The position numbers and the translations under genes were made by a program. Shown here in pieces: positions 25,049 through 34,604 of a stretch of 34,629 bases of DNA. The stretch's first letter is position 1; each line of letters starts with the position of its first letter. The notes beneath the pieces are model-generated. The model had not been told where the DNA came from. It saw nothing but the letters and a program-made list of their open reading frames with translations, and did not search any database. The DNA comes from Bacteroidota bacterium (GTDB taxonomy: Bacteria > Bacteroidota > Rhodothermia > Rhodothermales > UBA10348): contig JAJCYQ010000016.1 of assembly GCA_029262835.1 (NCBI GenBank), forward strand, positions 1 through 34,629, in the 5' to 3' direction.

Positions 25049-25789
25049 ATGATCAAGGTAGAACACATCAACAAGAGTTTCGGGGGCGTGCAGGTGCTCC
25101 ACGACGTTTCGCTCGACATAAACGAGGGAGAAACGTTGGCCATCATTGGCCGCTCCGGTTCGGGGAAGAGCGTGCTGATGAAGCACCTGATTGGACTATT
25201 GAAGCCGGATTCCGGGCGGGTACTGATCGATGGTACAGACATCGGGCAGATATCCTACGGGGAACTGCGCGAGGTGCGCCAACAATTCGGAATTCTATTC
25301 CAGGGGGGTGCCCTGTTCGATTCCATGAGTGCTTTTGACAATGTGGCCTTCCCGCTGCGGACGTTCACGAAGAAAACCGAGGATCAGATTCGTGACGAGG
25401 TGCTCCAGTGTCTGGACATGGTCGAGCTCTCGGCGGTCGGGTCGAAGATGCCGTCGGAGCTTTCTGGCGGAATGCAGAAACGCATTGCCCTGGCGCGCGC
25501 CGTGTCGCTTCGCCCCCGGTACGTTCTCTATGATGAACCGACGAGTGGACTGGACCCGGAGACATCGAACACGATCGATGCCCTCATAGAGGGGCTTACC
25601 GATCGACTCAATATTACGAGCATTGTAGTGACACATGACATGCACTCGGTACTGAGTATCGCCGATCGCGCCGCCTTTATTTACCAGGGGCGCATGCATT
25701 GGACGGGTACCATTGACGAACTGCACTCTTCACAGGATGCCACGCTGTGTGGTTTTGTGAAGGCGAACGAATACCAGATAGGACACTGA
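25049..25789 (+). CDS. mlaF: MlaF-family ABC transporter ATPase
   Basis: This is the ATP-binding partner of MlaE. The 246-residue protein has Walker A GRSGSGKS (34-41), the Q-loop region QFGILFQGGALFDSM typical of MlaF, signature LSGGMQKRIALARA, Walker B YVLYDEPTSGLDP and the H-loop in VVTHDMHS. The C-terminal part (YQGRMHWTGTIDEL) is as in the family. It is cotranscribed with mlaE and mlaD, with gaps of 8 and 4 nt. Confidence 0.95.
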   Translation: MIKVEHINKSFGGVQVLHDVSLDINEGETLAIIGRSGSGKSVLMKHLIGLLKPDSGRVLIDGTDIGQISYGELREVRQQFGILFQGGALFDSMSAFDNVAFPLRTFTKKTEDQIRDEVLQCLDMVELSAVGSKMPSELSGGMQKRIALARAVSLRPRYVLYDEPTSGLDPETSNTIDALIEGLTDRLNITSIVVTHDMHSVLSIADRAAFIYQGRMHWTGTIDELHSSQDATLCGFVKANEYQIGH

Positions 25790-25793
25790 TACA

Positions 25794-26726
25794 GTGAAAT
25801 ACACGAACGAACTGAAAGTTGGCGGAACGCTGCTCGTTGCAGCACTCATTTTTGTGCTCGGCGTCCGGTATTTCGAGGACCTGCCGCTGTTCAAGCCGAC
25901 GTACGACCTGAATGTCGAGTTTGAGAATGCGGGCGGGCTTATTGCCGGCAATGTGGTGCGCGTCAACGGCGTCACCATCGGGTCGGTCAGCAAGGTGGCC
26001 ATTTCCGAGGAGACGGGCAAGGTGGAAGTGGCGTTCCATGTGGGCAACAGCATTCCTGTGACGGAGGGCACCTACGCGACAATCGGCGGCTTCGATGCCC
26101 TTGGGGTTGTGCGTATGGATCTTGTGCTCGGCCCTCCAACGGCGCCGCGTATTCCTGAAGGGGGCTATGTCGAGGGTCGTACGGGAGCGGATATGATCGG
26201 GGAGGTCACAGCCAGGGCGCCTGAACTGCTCGGGAAAGTAGACTCCGTTCTGATTGGGCTGAACGGTATGCTCTCGGCTACAACGGAATTGGTCGATAAT
26301 CCAGGCTCTGACCTGCGCATGACGTTGACGGCCATGAACGGGTCCGTACAGGCCCTTGAGAGCATCCTGGTCCAGGAACGGGACCGGATTGGCCGCGTCA
26401 TGGGTGGTGTGGAGGCCCTCACCCAGGACCTGGATGCCGCAATGGGTGATGACGGCGAACGGGTCAAAGAATTGATGGAGGGACTCGACACCACGTTGTC
26501 GGAGGTCGATGCCACACTTGCTGAAGTCCGGACCATGTCGTCTGAACTCACGGCGGTGCTTGCGTCCATGAACAACGGCGAGGGTACGCTCGGACTCATG
26601 CTCAAGGACCCCGGCCTCTATCACCGGATGGATTCGACGCTGGCAGCCGTGAACAGTCTGCTCGCAGATTTCCAGCAGGATCCTGGTCGCTACCTCAAGG
26701 AAATGCGGATTGTAGATCTCTTCTGA
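25794..26726 (+). CDS. mlaD: MlaD-family MCE-domain lipid transport protein
   Basis: MlaD forms a hexameric ring in the periplasm through which phospholipids pass. The 310-residue protein has a membrane anchor at about residues 11-30 (GGTLLVAALIFVLGVRYF) and an MCE domain (about 37-115) with VEFENAGGLIAGNVVRVNG and GSVSKV. A long helical C-terminus, about 190 residues, is rich in heptad-like leucines and acidic residues. It begins with GTG 4 nt after the mlaF stop. The long helical tail is usual for single-MCE proteins of Bacteroidota. No MlaC- or MlaB-like gene follows. Confidence 0.92.
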   Translation: MKYTNELKVGGTLLVAALIFVLGVRYFEDLPLFKPTYDLNVEFENAGGLIAGNVVRVNGVTIGSVSKVAISEETGKVEVAFHVGNSIPVTEGTYATIGGFDALGVVRMDLVLGPPTAPRIPEGGYVEGRTGADMIGEVTARAPELLGKVDSVLIGLNGMLSATTELVDNPGSDLRMTLTAMNGSVQALESILVQERDRIGRVMGGVEALTQDLDAAMGDDGERVKELMEGLDTTLSEVDATLAEVRTMSSELTAVLASMNNGEGTLGLMLKDPGLYHRMDSTLAAVNSLLADFQQDPGRYLKEMRIVDLF

Positions 26727-26728
26727 TT

Positions 26729-27289
26729 ATGCCTGACTACGACGACGCACTGACGCTTTTTCACGAATGGACCCAGTCGGAAAGCCTGCGGCGACACGCT
26801 TATGGTGTGGAGGCCGCCATGAAATGGTATGCCCGTCATTTCGGGGAGGATGAAGAAATCTGGCGAATGACAGGACTTCTCCATGATATGGATTATGAGA
26901 AGCATCCGACGCCCGAGGAACACCCCTTGGTGGGCGTTGCGGTCATGCGGGAATTGGGCTATCCCGAGATCATGCTGAATGCCATCATGGGCCACGCGGA
27001 CCATACCGGCACGCCCCGCACGACACGGCTCGCCAAGACGCTGTATGCGGTAGATGAGCTGTCCGGCTTCATCACGGCGGTGGCGTACGTGCGCCCGACG
27101 GGACTTGAGGGGATGGCGCCCCGTTCTGTGCGCAAGAAACTGAAGGACAAAGCGTTCGCGGCCGCCGTCGGACGGGAGGACATCCAGAACGGAGCCGATA
27201 ATCTGGGCATTGAACTATCTGAACACATTGCGAACGTGATTGCCGGAATGCAGCTCGACGCAACCCGCCTGGGCTTTGGTCCGTCTTGA
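26729..27289 (+). CDS. HD-domain metal-dependent phosphohydrolase
   Basis: The 186-residue protein carries the HD pattern: His23 in RRHAYGVE, HD at 52-53 in GLLHDMDYEKHP, His89 in IMGHADHTG, and Asp109 in YAVDELSGF. These are the metal ligands of the family. The domain hydrolyses phosphate esters or nucleotides in most relatives, but the substrate here is not known. It starts 2 nt after mlaD and belongs to the same operon. The tail (about 120-186) is helical and carries no further motif I recognise. Confidence 0.9.
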   Translation: MPDYDDALTLFHEWTQSESLRRHAYGVEAAMKWYARHFGEDEEIWRMTGLLHDMDYEKHPTPEEHPLVGVAVMRELGYPEIMLNAIMGHADHTGTPRTTRLAKTLYAVDELSGFITAVAYVRPTGLEGMAPRSVRKKLKDKAFAAAVGREDIQNGADNLGIELSEHIANVIAGMQLDATRLGFGPS

Positions 27290-27313
27290 CGGGTCAACAG
27301 GCGCAGGGCCATC

Positions 27314-28489
27314 ATGAAGGACGATACGACGACAGCGGGCAATGACTCGACACCAGAACGGGGGCTCTCGGTAGGGGAAGCGCGTGACGTGACGCGCTCT
27401 ACCGCGTCGGAACTTCGACTCCTTCTCGCCCGTCATGTCCGCCGACATATGCCGGGCCGCGTAACGCCTGAAAAACGGACAGCGGAGCCGCCGCGGCTCA
27501 TTGGAGCACACGCGCGCCTGCTTCCACTGCTCAAACTCATTCCCTGGGCGCTGGCGGCCATTTTTGCGACGAGTTTCGCATGGGATTTTCCGGGGCAGAT
27601 GGTTTCGCTGGGCGGCATGGTGCTACCGCTCGAGGGTGTACTCCGCTTCGTTTCGGTCAGCGGATTGATCGGATTTCTGACGAATTGGGTGGCCATTACG
27701 ATGTTGTTCAACCCGAGGAGCGAACGTCCCCTCCTCGGGCAGGGACTCATTCCGGCCCAGCGAGAGCGGGTCATTTACCGTTTGGCGACGGCCGTCTCTG
27801 AGGAGCTCATCAACGAAGACATCATCAAGCAGAAAATTGAGGAGAACAACATCATCCCGAGGTATCGGGAGTTGGCGTTCGATGTAACGCGCGGGGTCCT
27901 TGAAGACGAGGCATTCCGGACCGATTTCAAGAAACTGACGGCCTCTTACCTTGAAGCCGTGCTCACCTCACCGGAGGTACGCACGAAGATTGTCCAGTTC
28001 GTGATCGCAAAGATTGAGTCCTGGGCGGGACAGGGACTTGGCGGTTTTGCTCTCAAGGCCTACCGGTTCGTGAATGAGGACGACTTTACGCAGCGTGTAG
28101 AGGAGGCCATTTCCAGTCTTCCTGACCAACTCGACATCGTCATGGACGAGATGGACGCGCTCCTGGACGTGATACCCGGGAAAATTGAGGCGCGATCCGA
28201 GGATATTGAGCACTGGGCCACGAAGGTGGTACTGGGTTTCGTGGAAAATCTGGATGTGTATGATATGGTCATGACCAATATGCTGGCCTATGACGATCGC
28301 CGTCTGGAAGACCTGATCAAGCGCAGCACGAATGAGCAGCTGTCCTACATCAAGTACCTCGGGGGCATACTGGGAGCATGCGGCGGGCTCGTCATCTGGC
28401 AACCACTTCCTGCACTGATTCTTTTTACGGTCGTCGGCGGTACAGTGTATGCTGCGGACGAACTTATTTTTCGGATGCGTCGGGCCTGA
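27314..28489 (+). CDS. DUF445 family membrane protein
   Basis: The 391-residue protein has a cytoplasmic N-terminus of about 70 residues, two transmembrane helices (around 77-91 and 110-135), the DUF445 block [16 protein letters not shown] and a following [14 protein letters not shown] long helical middle region comes next, and a C-terminal hydrophobic segment near 350-378. DUF445 proteins are of unknown function and occur widely in bacteria. The extended polar N-terminus is a possible late start; an ATG nearer to the first helix was not found. The stop overlaps the 3' end of tdk by 26 nt, tail to tail. Confidence 0.85.
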   Translation: MKDDTTTAGNDSTPERGLSVGEARDVTRSTASELRLLLARHVRRHMPGRVTPEKRTAEPPRLIGAHARLLPLLKLIPWALAAIFATSFAWDFPGQMVSLGGMVLPLEGVLRFVSVSGLIGFLTNWVAITMLFNPRSERPLLGQGLIPAQRERVIYRLATAVSEELINEDIIKQKIEENNIIPRYRELAFDVTRGVLEDEAFRTDFKKLTASYLEAVLTSPEVRTKIVQFVIAKIESWAGQGLGGFALKAYRFVNEDDFTQRVEEAISSLPDQLDIVMDEMDALLDVIPGKIEARSEDIEHWATKVVLGFVENLDVYDMVMTNMLAYDDRRLEDLIKRSTNEQLSYIKYLGGILGACGGLVIWQPLPALILFTVVGGTVYAADELIFRMRRA

Positions 28490-29081
28490 AGCATTCCCGG
28501 CAGCGGGGTTCGTACGCGTCGACGGCTCCCAGGAGGACGCGTTCACTTCCTTCGGCGAGCCGCTGCGAATGATTGGCGGGCGCGCCACATACAAGGCAGA
28601 TGGCGTGCAGTTTTGTAACGTATTCCGCCACGGCCATAAGTTCCGGCATGGGGCCGAAGGGCTGTCCCTTGAAATCCTGGTCGAGGCCGGCCACGATAAC
28701 GCGCTTTCCGCTTCGCGCCAATTCCTGGACCACGCGCGGCAGGTCGGCATCGAAAAATTGTCCTTCGTCGACTCCGACCACGTCCGACTCCGTTGCCAGC
28801 AGGAGGATCTCCGATGATGTGGTCACGGCGGTGGACTGAAGACTCGATGCGTCGTGGGATACGACCTCTTCGCTGGAGAAACGTGTGTCCATGGCGGGCT
28901 TGAAAATCTCAACCCGTTGTCGGGCGAATCGGGCCCTTTTCATACGCCGGATGAGTTCTTCCGTCTTGCCACTGAACATGGACCCGCAGATGACTTCAAT
29001 CCAGCCGGCACGGCGGTTAACAGGCAGAATATGGGGCTCCAAGGCAGCGTTCGGAAAATAAAGTGGCTCGCGTGTCAACAT
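28464..29081 (-). CDS. tdk: Thymidine kinase (type II)
   Basis: Tdk phosphorylates thymidine in the salvage route to dTTP. From ATG 29081 the 205-residue protein has Walker A GSMFSGKT (33-40) and the lasso region with [15 protein letters not shown]. Its zinc-binding cysteines are in [12 protein letters not shown] and EPRCREC, and [10 protein letters not shown] is the magnesium and catalytic Glu motif. A longer frame to 29162 adds 27 residues without similarity. It lies 43 nt after batE in the same direction and may be transcribed with it. Confidence 0.95.
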   Translation of the reverse strand: MLTREPLYFPNAALEPHILPVNRRAGWIEVICGSMFSGKTEELIRRMKRARFARQRVEIFKPAMDTRFSSEEVVSHDASSLQSTAVTTSSEILLLATESDVVGVDEGQFFDADLPRVVQELARSGKRVIVAGLDQDFKGQPFGPMPELMAVAEYVTKLHAICLVCGAPANHSQRLAEGSERVLLGAVDAYEPRCRECFRPDASEK

Positions 29082-29124
29082 GAAGGCGGCAATGCCGCCT
29101 CCACGCCAAGATACACGCTGTGGT

Positions 29125-29880
29125 TCAAATACTTTCCAGCGCCACGGCAGGAACCCACCCACGGGTGCCGTTGCTCAGTTGGATGAGTACCCATTCCGGC
29201 GTCCGGGCACGTATGTCGACCGTCAGGCCCTCGTGGACAACCTGCACGGCAGGGGCGGCCGAATCTGCCTGTTCTGCGAGTGTCACCTCGGAAGCAACAA
29301 TCACGGCGGCTTCTGGACGGGGAGGGGAGATCGACGAGGAAAGGGCGATGAAAACGCATGCTGCGCCGACCGCCGGCAGCAGACGGTGAATGCTCTGTCC
29401 AAGTGGTAGACGCACGCCGCCAAAAACTTTTATAAGAAACAGGGCAAGGGCACCATAGAGGAACGTCAGGCCCAGAATGAACCAGGCTCCCGGCGGAACG
29501 GCATCCAGGACGGCCGCCTGTGTGGTTCGCCAGAACGGTCTGGGCAGGGACGAGAAGGAGTCAACCTGACGCTCGCGGGCTACGCGAAGGCTGTGGGCAA
29601 TGGCCTCGTGTTCGGGATCCATGCGGGCCGCCCGTTCAAAATAGAGGATGGCCTGGCCGAGATTGTCCAACCGGTAGTGTGCGACACCCATGTTGTGCCA
29701 CAGTGCCGCGCTGAACACGCCATTGGATCGAATAGCTTCGTACTCCGTGAGCGCCTCTTCATAGCGCCCCTCGCTGAGCAGGGTCGTGGCGTTGTCGAAC
29801 GCGGACGTGGCAGAGTCGACATCCTGGGCGTGTGTTGCCTGGGGTACCAGAAGGACGGCGACCAGGAGCAGCAGCATCAT
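29125..29880 (-). CDS. batE: BatE: TPR and SH3-like Bat operon protein
   Basis: The 251-residue protein (ATG 29880) has a signal peptide (ending THAQ), two or more TPR repeats (about 25-90), two transmembrane helices around 120-175, and a C-terminal bacterial SH3 domain (about 190-250, [17 protein letters not shown] and [15 protein letters not shown]). This is the BatE layout. The start overlaps the batD stop by 4 nt (ATGA). An upstream GAGAGGTGG Shine-Dalgarno sequence at the right distance supports ATG 29880 over GTG 29889. Bat proteins are linked to oxygen tolerance in Bacteroides, but the mechanism is unclear. Confidence 0.88.
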   Translation of the reverse strand: MMLLLLVAVLLVPQATHAQDVDSATSAFDNATTLLSEGRYEEALTEYEAIRSNGVFSAALWHNMGVAHYRLDNLGQAILYFERAARMDPEHEAIAHSLRVARERQVDSFSSLPRPFWRTTQAAVLDAVPPGAWFILGLTFLYGALALFLIKVFGGVRLPLGQSIHRLLPAVGAACVFIALSSSISPPRPEAAVIVASEVTLAEQADSAAPAVQVVHEGLTVDIRARTPEWVLIQLSNGTRGWVPAVALESI

Positions 29881-31739
29881 GAAGACCACCTCTCATCGAG
29901 CAGGATGATCAGGGTCGATGCGTCGGACAGCGCCTCTTCCCGGTCGGCGTCCGTATGACCCGCCGGGGCAAACCGGCCCCGGTCGCACACTTCGAGGAAA
30001 GAGAGGATACGCGCTGTGTCGGGCTCGGGGATGCCATGCCGACCGAGGATTTCGGCCAACTGACCGCGGGTCAGACCCGTTTCAGAGACATTGAGTCGGT
30101 TGCCGATGAAGCCGGTCAGGGCACGGTCCAGTTCTTCGTAGAATGACGCAATGTCGTCTGAATCGAGGAGTCCCTCGGCGCGCTGGAGGTGTTTCCTGGA
30201 TACAGGATGCGCGAGACGCCGCCTGACAAGTGCGGAGTCGGCCGTAAGGCGTCGTCTGCGTTCCAGAGCGACACGCGTGCCTCCCCAGATGAGGAGCGGC
30301 CCAACCAGCAGGATCCAGGTCAAGCGCCGCTCGTGAAGGGGCGCGGTGCTACCGGTTCGGTGCCAACGCTCTGTCTGGAGTAGTGGAGGGGCGACGTCAC
30401 CGACCGGCAGTCCGTTCAGCAGCGCACGCGGCGCGGCGGTGCCTGTCGGGTCCCCTTCGGCCGTGATTGCCAGGGCGCCAGATGCATGGGTTTCGTACCT
30501 CGCTGTTGCAGGATTGAACCACGAAAAGTCAATGGATGGAATGGTGTACGATCCTCGGGCGCGGGGAATCAGGACCCACTCGAATATCTTGGAGCCGGAG
30601 ACGCGTTCTCCCGTTCGGTCCAGCCGCACGGTAGATGTGGGGCCGAGCACTTCGATCGAGGCGGGGAGATCGACGCGTGGGGCCTCGAGCGTGGCCAGAT
30701 TTCCTTCACCTTCGATCGTCACGCGGAGCGTAATCCCATCTCCCGTTTGGACGCGCGATCTGTTGAGGCCGGCATCCATCCGGAACGACCCTACGGCTCC
30801 GGAGAACCGTTCTGGCGCGCCGCCGGGCAGGGGCTCGGCCGTGATGGTTACTTCCGGTGATGCGAGCTCGATCGGGGTGAATCGGGATCGCATGGAGAAC
30901 AGGCTCTGGAAGGGGTCCCGTCGGCCAAACGGTAGCATGGCTTCACTTTCGATGCGCAGGGGATCGATGGTCAACGTGCCGCTGCGCGATGGGAAGACCG
31001 CCGCACGTTTGAGCGTGATGACGTTGTACCGGAGACCGTTCCGAACAACCGTGCGGGGTACGGGGCGCGTGTCTACTTCCAGTTCCTCGCGCCAGAATCC
31101 ATTGGCATCCCAGCTGTCCGTGAGTCGGCTCTGGCGAAGTTGGATGCCCTCGCGGAAAAAAAGTTGGTAATCGACGACGACCTGTTCGTGCTGCCAGACA
31201 CTGGCTGTGGCGGGTACGACCTGTATGAAAATGTCGCGATCAGAGGGCGCGGGTGGGGGCTCGGGGTCCGGGGCCGGTTGTTGGAACGGAGAAAAGGGAT
31301 CCTGGACGGGTGATCTCCGCGCCGGGCGCTGGGACTGCGGGACGACAGTGACATCAATGGGATCAGTCTGAAAGGTCTGACTACCCACCCTCACGGTCAT
31401 GGGCAGAATGCGTGCCTTTCCCTCGGCGATGGGTCGAAGCATCCATGTGAATCCGAAGCTCTGCGTTACGCGGCCGTTGACGATACTCACATTCCGGCGG
31501 GTGCCGGGATTGCGTTGCGTGAGGGCGAGCCCCTCTGTTTCGGGTGGGTCCGGTGTTCGGACGCCCGTCCCATCGGAGCCACTGATGGTGACTGTGAGCG
31601 TGAGCGCTTCCTGGTCACCGACTTCTGTGGCGTTTACCGATGCCTCCACGTTGATATCCTGCGCTTCGGCCACCATGGGGACGAAAAACAGGAAGGCGCT
31701 GGCAGCGACGGCGAGTACATGAAGGGGGGGCAATCGCAT
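29877..31739 (-). CDS. batD: BatD oxygen-tolerance family protein
   Basis: The 620-residue protein has a signal peptide (about 1-27), then beta-sandwich repeats of the BatD family (GDQEALTLTVTISG and later NLATLEAPRVDLPASIEVLGP). A proline-rich stretch (about 143-165) precedes the second repeat. A transmembrane helix near residue 480 (LTWILLVGPLLIWGG) and a cytoplasmic tail with DDIASFYEELDRALTGFIGNRL follow. Length and order match BatD. It is coupled to batC upstream (TAATG, 1-nt overlap) and to batE downstream. The sandwich domains face the periplasm and probably bind the von Willebrand proteins BatA and BatB. Confidence 0.88.
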   Translation of the reverse strand: MRLPPLHVLAVAASAFLFFVPMVAEAQDINVEASVNATEVGDQEALTLTVTISGSDGTGVRTPDPPETEGLALTQRNPGTRRNVSIVNGRVTQSFGFTWMLRPIAEGKARILPMTVRVGSQTFQTDPIDVTVVPQSQRPARRSPVQDPFSPFQQPAPDPEPPPAPSDRDIFIQVVPATASVWQHEQVVVDYQLFFREGIQLRQSRLTDSWDANGFWREELEVDTRPVPRTVVRNGLRYNVITLKRAAVFPSRSGTLTIDPLRIESEAMLPFGRRDPFQSLFSMRSRFTPIELASPEVTITAEPLPGGAPERFSGAVGSFRMDAGLNRSRVQTGDGITLRVTIEGEGNLATLEAPRVDLPASIEVLGPTSTVRLDRTGERVSGSKIFEWVLIPRARGSYTIPSIDFSWFNPATARYETHASGALAITAEGDPTGTAAPRALLNGLPVGDVAPPLLQTERWHRTGSTAPLHERRLTWILLVGPLLIWGGTRVALERRRRLTADSALVRRRLAHPVSRKHLQRAEGLLDSDDIASFYEELDRALTGFIGNRLNVSETGLTRGQLAEILGRHGIPEPDTARILSFLEVCDRGRFAPAGHTDADREEALSDASTLIILLDERWSS

Positions 31740-32605
31740 TACCAGTCCTTGTCGACGCGCCGTGGACGCGTCTTGAGTTTCTGTACTTCTCTGAGAAGCT
31801 GCTCTTCCTGGTTCTGGAGGGCCTCAAGCATACGTTCAGCCTCTTCGCGGGTCAGCGTCTCTGGATTTTGCTGTGGCTGGTTCTCGCCGTCCTGTGGCTC
31901 CTGGGACTCCTGGTTGTCTTCATTTCCATCGTTCTGCTGCTGCTGTTGCTGTTCCTGCTCCTGGTCCTGGTCCTGGTCCTGCTGCTCATTGTTGCCCTGG
32001 TCTTCGTTTTCCCCCTCATTCTGCTGGTCGTTGTTCTCTCCATCCTCATTCTCGCCGTCCTGCTCCTGCTGTTGCTGCTGCTGCTGTTCATCGAGTTGAC
32101 GCCGTGCCAACTCGTAGTTGTGTTTGGCATCCTCGCTTGTGGGGTCCTCGAGCAGGGCTTCCTTGTACATCTCCAGCGCATCTTCCAGTTTCTGGGCCTG
32201 CACGAGCGCATTGCCGGCGTTGTACAGTCCACGCGCCCGGTCCGCGGCGTCGGGGGCCATGCGCACGCTGCTGGCGAATCCGGCCGCCGCCGATTCGAAT
32301 TCGCCTTGCCGGTAGAGCGATGCCCCCAGATTGTTCAGCAGCCCCGCGTGAACGCGGCCCGGTCCGTCTTCCTGTACGGAGCGGATACCCGAACGGTATG
32401 CCTCCGATGCCTCGGCGTAAGCCTCGGCGTCAAACAGGTCGTTCCCCTTTTTCCCCTGGGACACCGGGTTGCCGGCGTATGGCTGGGACTGTGCCTGGGT
32501 CTGGGCTCGTTCCTGGGATTGCGACTGTGCCTGCGCGGGCGTCTGCGTCAGCAAGGGCCCGAAAAGCAGCGCGACGAGTATTTGTGATCTGAGAAGCAGA
32601 TTCAT
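31739..32605 (-). CDS. batC: BatC-like TPR protein with a Q/E/D/N-rich low-complexity region
   Basis: The 288-residue protein has a signal peptide (about 1-27, ending AQAQ), a Gln-rich stretch, three TPR repeats (about 52-165, with LLNNLGASLYRQGEFESAAAG and ARGLYNAGNALVQ), and a region of about 80 residues (170-250) of Q, E, D, N and G. The end has an ERMLEALQNQEEQLLREVQK helix. BatC proteins have this TPR plus acidic low-complexity design. The batB stop overlaps the start by 4 nt and batD begins at the stop. The repeated CAG/GAC-like codons in the low-complexity region make its length likely to vary. Confidence 0.85.
   Translation of the reverse strand: MNLLLRSQILVALLFGPLLTQTPAQAQSQSQERAQTQAQSQPYAGNPVSQGKKGNDLFDAEAYAEASEAYRSGIRSVQEDGPGRVHAGLLNNLGASLYRQGEFESAAAGFASSVRMAPDAADRARGLYNAGNALVQAQKLEDALEMYKEALLEDPTSEDAKHNYELARRQLDEQQQQQQQEQDGENEDGENNDQQNEGENEDQGNNEQQDQDQDQEQEQQQQQQNDGNEDNQESQEPQDGENQPQQNPETLTREEAERMLEALQNQEEQLLREVQKLKTRPRRVDKDW
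31953..31985 (-). repeat. Short tandem repeat in the batC low-complexity region
   Basis: CCTGGT hexamers (read on the plus strand) run in tandem at 31959-31979 and are flanked by CTGCTG and TTGCTG runs; they encode alternating Gln-Asp and Gln-Glu. Hexamers keep the reading frame if copies are gained or lost. It is a possible site of length change or of assembly error. Confidence 0.7.
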
Positions 32606-33618
32606 GGCCTGTAGGTTCGTTCAGGAATCATCCACTCGACCAGCAGGATGAGGAGCCCCAGCGCAAGGGGCCACTGGAATTTTTCGGCGTACTCTTCAAA
32701 CTGTTCCGACGCGAGGCTGCTCGTCTCGAGCGCATTGATCCTCGAGAGCAGTCCGTCGAGCGATGCGGCGGTCCTGGAAATCCGGATATAGGCACCATCG
32801 GATGCCATGTCCTGGAGTGCCGGTTCAACAAGGCGAGTGGTAACAACGTTTCCTGCCCGGTCGGTCTTGTAGCCCCGGGATCGGCCCTCCTGGCTGACAG
32901 GTATCGGGGCGCCATCGGTTTCTCCGACGCCGGCGGCAAAGAGTATGATTCCGGCCTCTCGGGCCTGCTCTTTGATGCTTGTAATATCGCCAACATGGTC
33001 CTCTCCGTCGCTCACGATAATGGCGGCGCGGGTACGAGGGCCATCTTCTGCTGTGCCGCCAGTGGGCGCATCAAACGCGCGCTCAACCATCTCGTACGCT
33101 CGCCCGAAGTCGGTTCCGGGTGTCGGAATGAGCGACGGGTCGGCGACATCCAGAAACAGTCGTACTGCGTTATAATCGGACGTCAACGGGCTGTGCACGA
33201 AGGCATCGCCAGCAAATGTAACAAGGCCCACGCGGTCCCCGCTGAGGTCGTCGAGCAGATCTTTGATGGCAAACTTGGCCCGTTCCAATCGGTTCGGGGC
33301 CACATCTTCAGCGAGCATGGACAGCGAGACGTCGAGCGCAATGACAAGGTCAATGCCTTCCCGTTTGACCTCCTTTGTCTTCGTGCCGAAACGGGGCCCG
33401 ACGAGCGAGAGACCCAGCAGGGCGACGGCCGTAACGACGAGCGTGGCCTTCCAGCGCCTGCGTCGCAGGTTCAGGCCCGACGCGAGGCGGCGCATGAGTT
33501 GCGGGCTGCCCATGCGGCTGGCTGTCAGGCGGCGCCGCCAGGCAGCGAACAGGAACAGGGCCGCGGCGAACGGGATCATGGCGAGCGTCCAGAACATGTC
33601 GGGGTGGAGCCACTGCAT
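32602..33618 (-). CDS. batB: BatB: von Willebrand factor A domain membrane protein
   Basis: The 338-residue protein has N-terminal transmembrane helices (about 8-26 and 57-74), then a VWA domain with the MIDAS motif DVSLS (96-100), PLTSDY, and IIVSDGEDHVGD. The C-terminal helix is near 313-330. BatB differs from BatA mainly in sequence and in place within the operon. It probably assembles with BatA and BatD on the periplasmic side of the inner membrane. The stop overlaps the batC start by 4 nt. Confidence 0.9.
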   Translation of the reverse strand: MQWLHPDMFWTLAMIPFAAALFLFAAWRRRLTASRMGSPQLMRRLASGLNLRRRRWKATLVVTAVALLGLSLVGPRFGTKTKEVKREGIDLVIALDVSLSMLAEDVAPNRLERAKFAIKDLLDDLSGDRVGLVTFAGDAFVHSPLTSDYNAVRLFLDVADPSLIPTPGTDFGRAYEMVERAFDAPTGGTAEDGPRTRAAIIVSDGEDHVGDITSIKEQAREAGIILFAAGVGETDGAPIPVSQEGRSRGYKTDRAGNVVTTRLVEPALQDMASDGAYIRISRTAASLDGLLSRINALETSSLASEQFEEYAEKFQWPLALGLLILLVEWMIPERTYRP

Positions 33619-33620
33619 GA

Positions 33621-34604
33621 TCAGGGAAACCTCCTCAGGATGGTGTTGGCAAGCAGGGATTCCAGAAGAACAAGCAGGAATGCCGGAAACAGGAATCGGG
33701 CGTAGTGCTCCTGAACGTCGACGAACTCCAGTTCCTGGATCCGTGTCGTTTCCAGTTCGCCGATCTGCTCGTAAATGCTGCGCAGGGCCTCGTTGTCCGT
33801 TGCACGAAAGTAGCGCCCCCCGGTCGATTCGGCGACCTTGGTCATCATGTCTTCGTCAATTTCGACCGGCACCATGCGGCGTTGCCGTCCCGAGAAAGGA
33901 TGATCCACGACGAAGGGCGCTTCGCCTCTCGCTCCCGTGCCTATGGTATACACGCGAACGCCCAGGGCCTGGGCGACTTCGGCCGCTGTTTCCGGGCTGA
34001 CTTCGCCGCGATTGTTCTGACCGTCGGTCAGCAGGATGACGACCTTGCTTTCCGCGTCGCTGTCCCGAAGGGCGTTGACCGACGTGGCCAGTGCGGTACC
34101 AATGGCGGTTCCGTCCTCGATCATGCCGGTTTCCACTTCGCCCAGCATGCTCAGCAGGAAATCATAGTCGAGCGTCAGGGGGGCCTGCGTAAAGGCCTGG
34201 GCGGCGAAGACAACAAGGCCAATCCGGTCCGACACGCGGCCCGTTATGAAGTCCGACGCTATCTGCCGGGCTGCTTCGAAGCGGTTGGGCCTGAAATCTT
34301 CGGCCCGCATGGATGTGGAGGTATCAATGGTGAGCACGATGTCAATTCCCTCGGAGTAGCGCTCGCGTACCACATCACGCTGTTGTGGGCGGGCCAGTGC
34401 CACCACGGCAAGTGCGAGCGCGACGGTCCGGAGCAGGAGGGGGAGGTCGCGGAGCCTGGCGCGCGCCGAAGCGCGCGCCAGGCTGGCGGCCGGTGCGGCG
34501 CGGGAAATAAGCGCCCCACGCCCCCCCCGCGCCGTCCAGGCGCGGACCCCGCCCCCCCCCACGACGAGGGGCCGCAACAGGCCCAATGGGTGGTGGAATT
34601 CCAC
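33621..34604 (-). CDS. batA: BatA: von Willebrand factor A domain membrane protein (N-terminus uncertain)
   Basis: The 327-residue protein has a membrane helix around residues 56-71 (LLLRTVALALAVVALA), ARPQQ, a VWA domain with MIDAS DTSTS (94-98), VVILLTDGQNN and PLTLDY, and a C-terminal helix near 305-322. This is the BatA order, and it stands first in the operon as usual. The first 45 residues do not read well: the expected first helix (hydrophobic, right after MEFxxP) is replaced by GGGGVRAWTARGGRGAL. This lies in the homopolymer-rich end of the contig, so base errors are more likely than a real change. GTG 34604 is the best visible start; upstream genes (DUF58, MoxR) would lie beyond the edge. 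Confidence 0.85.
   Translation of the reverse strand: MEFHHPLGLLRPLVVGGGGVRAWTARGGRGALISRAAPAASLARASARARLRDLPLLLRTVALALAVVALARPQQRDVVRERYSEGIDIVLTIDTSTSMRAEDFRPNRFEAARQIASDFITGRVSDRIGLVVFAAQAFTQAPLTLDYDFLLSMLGEVETGMIEDGTAIGTALATSVNALRDSDAESKVVILLTDGQNNRGEVSPETAAEVAQALGVRVYTIGTGARGEAPFVVDHPFSGRQRRMVPVEIDEDMMTKVAESTGGRYFRATDNEALRSIYEQIGELETTRIQELEFVDVQEHYARFLFPAFLLVLLESLLANTILRRFP

Noticed and set aside
31868-32587. A plus-strand frame with a leucine/valine-rich, membrane-like translation
   Set aside because: It is the complement of the Gln/Asp/Glu repeats of batC; the hydrophobic look comes from CTG/GTC repeats read backwards.
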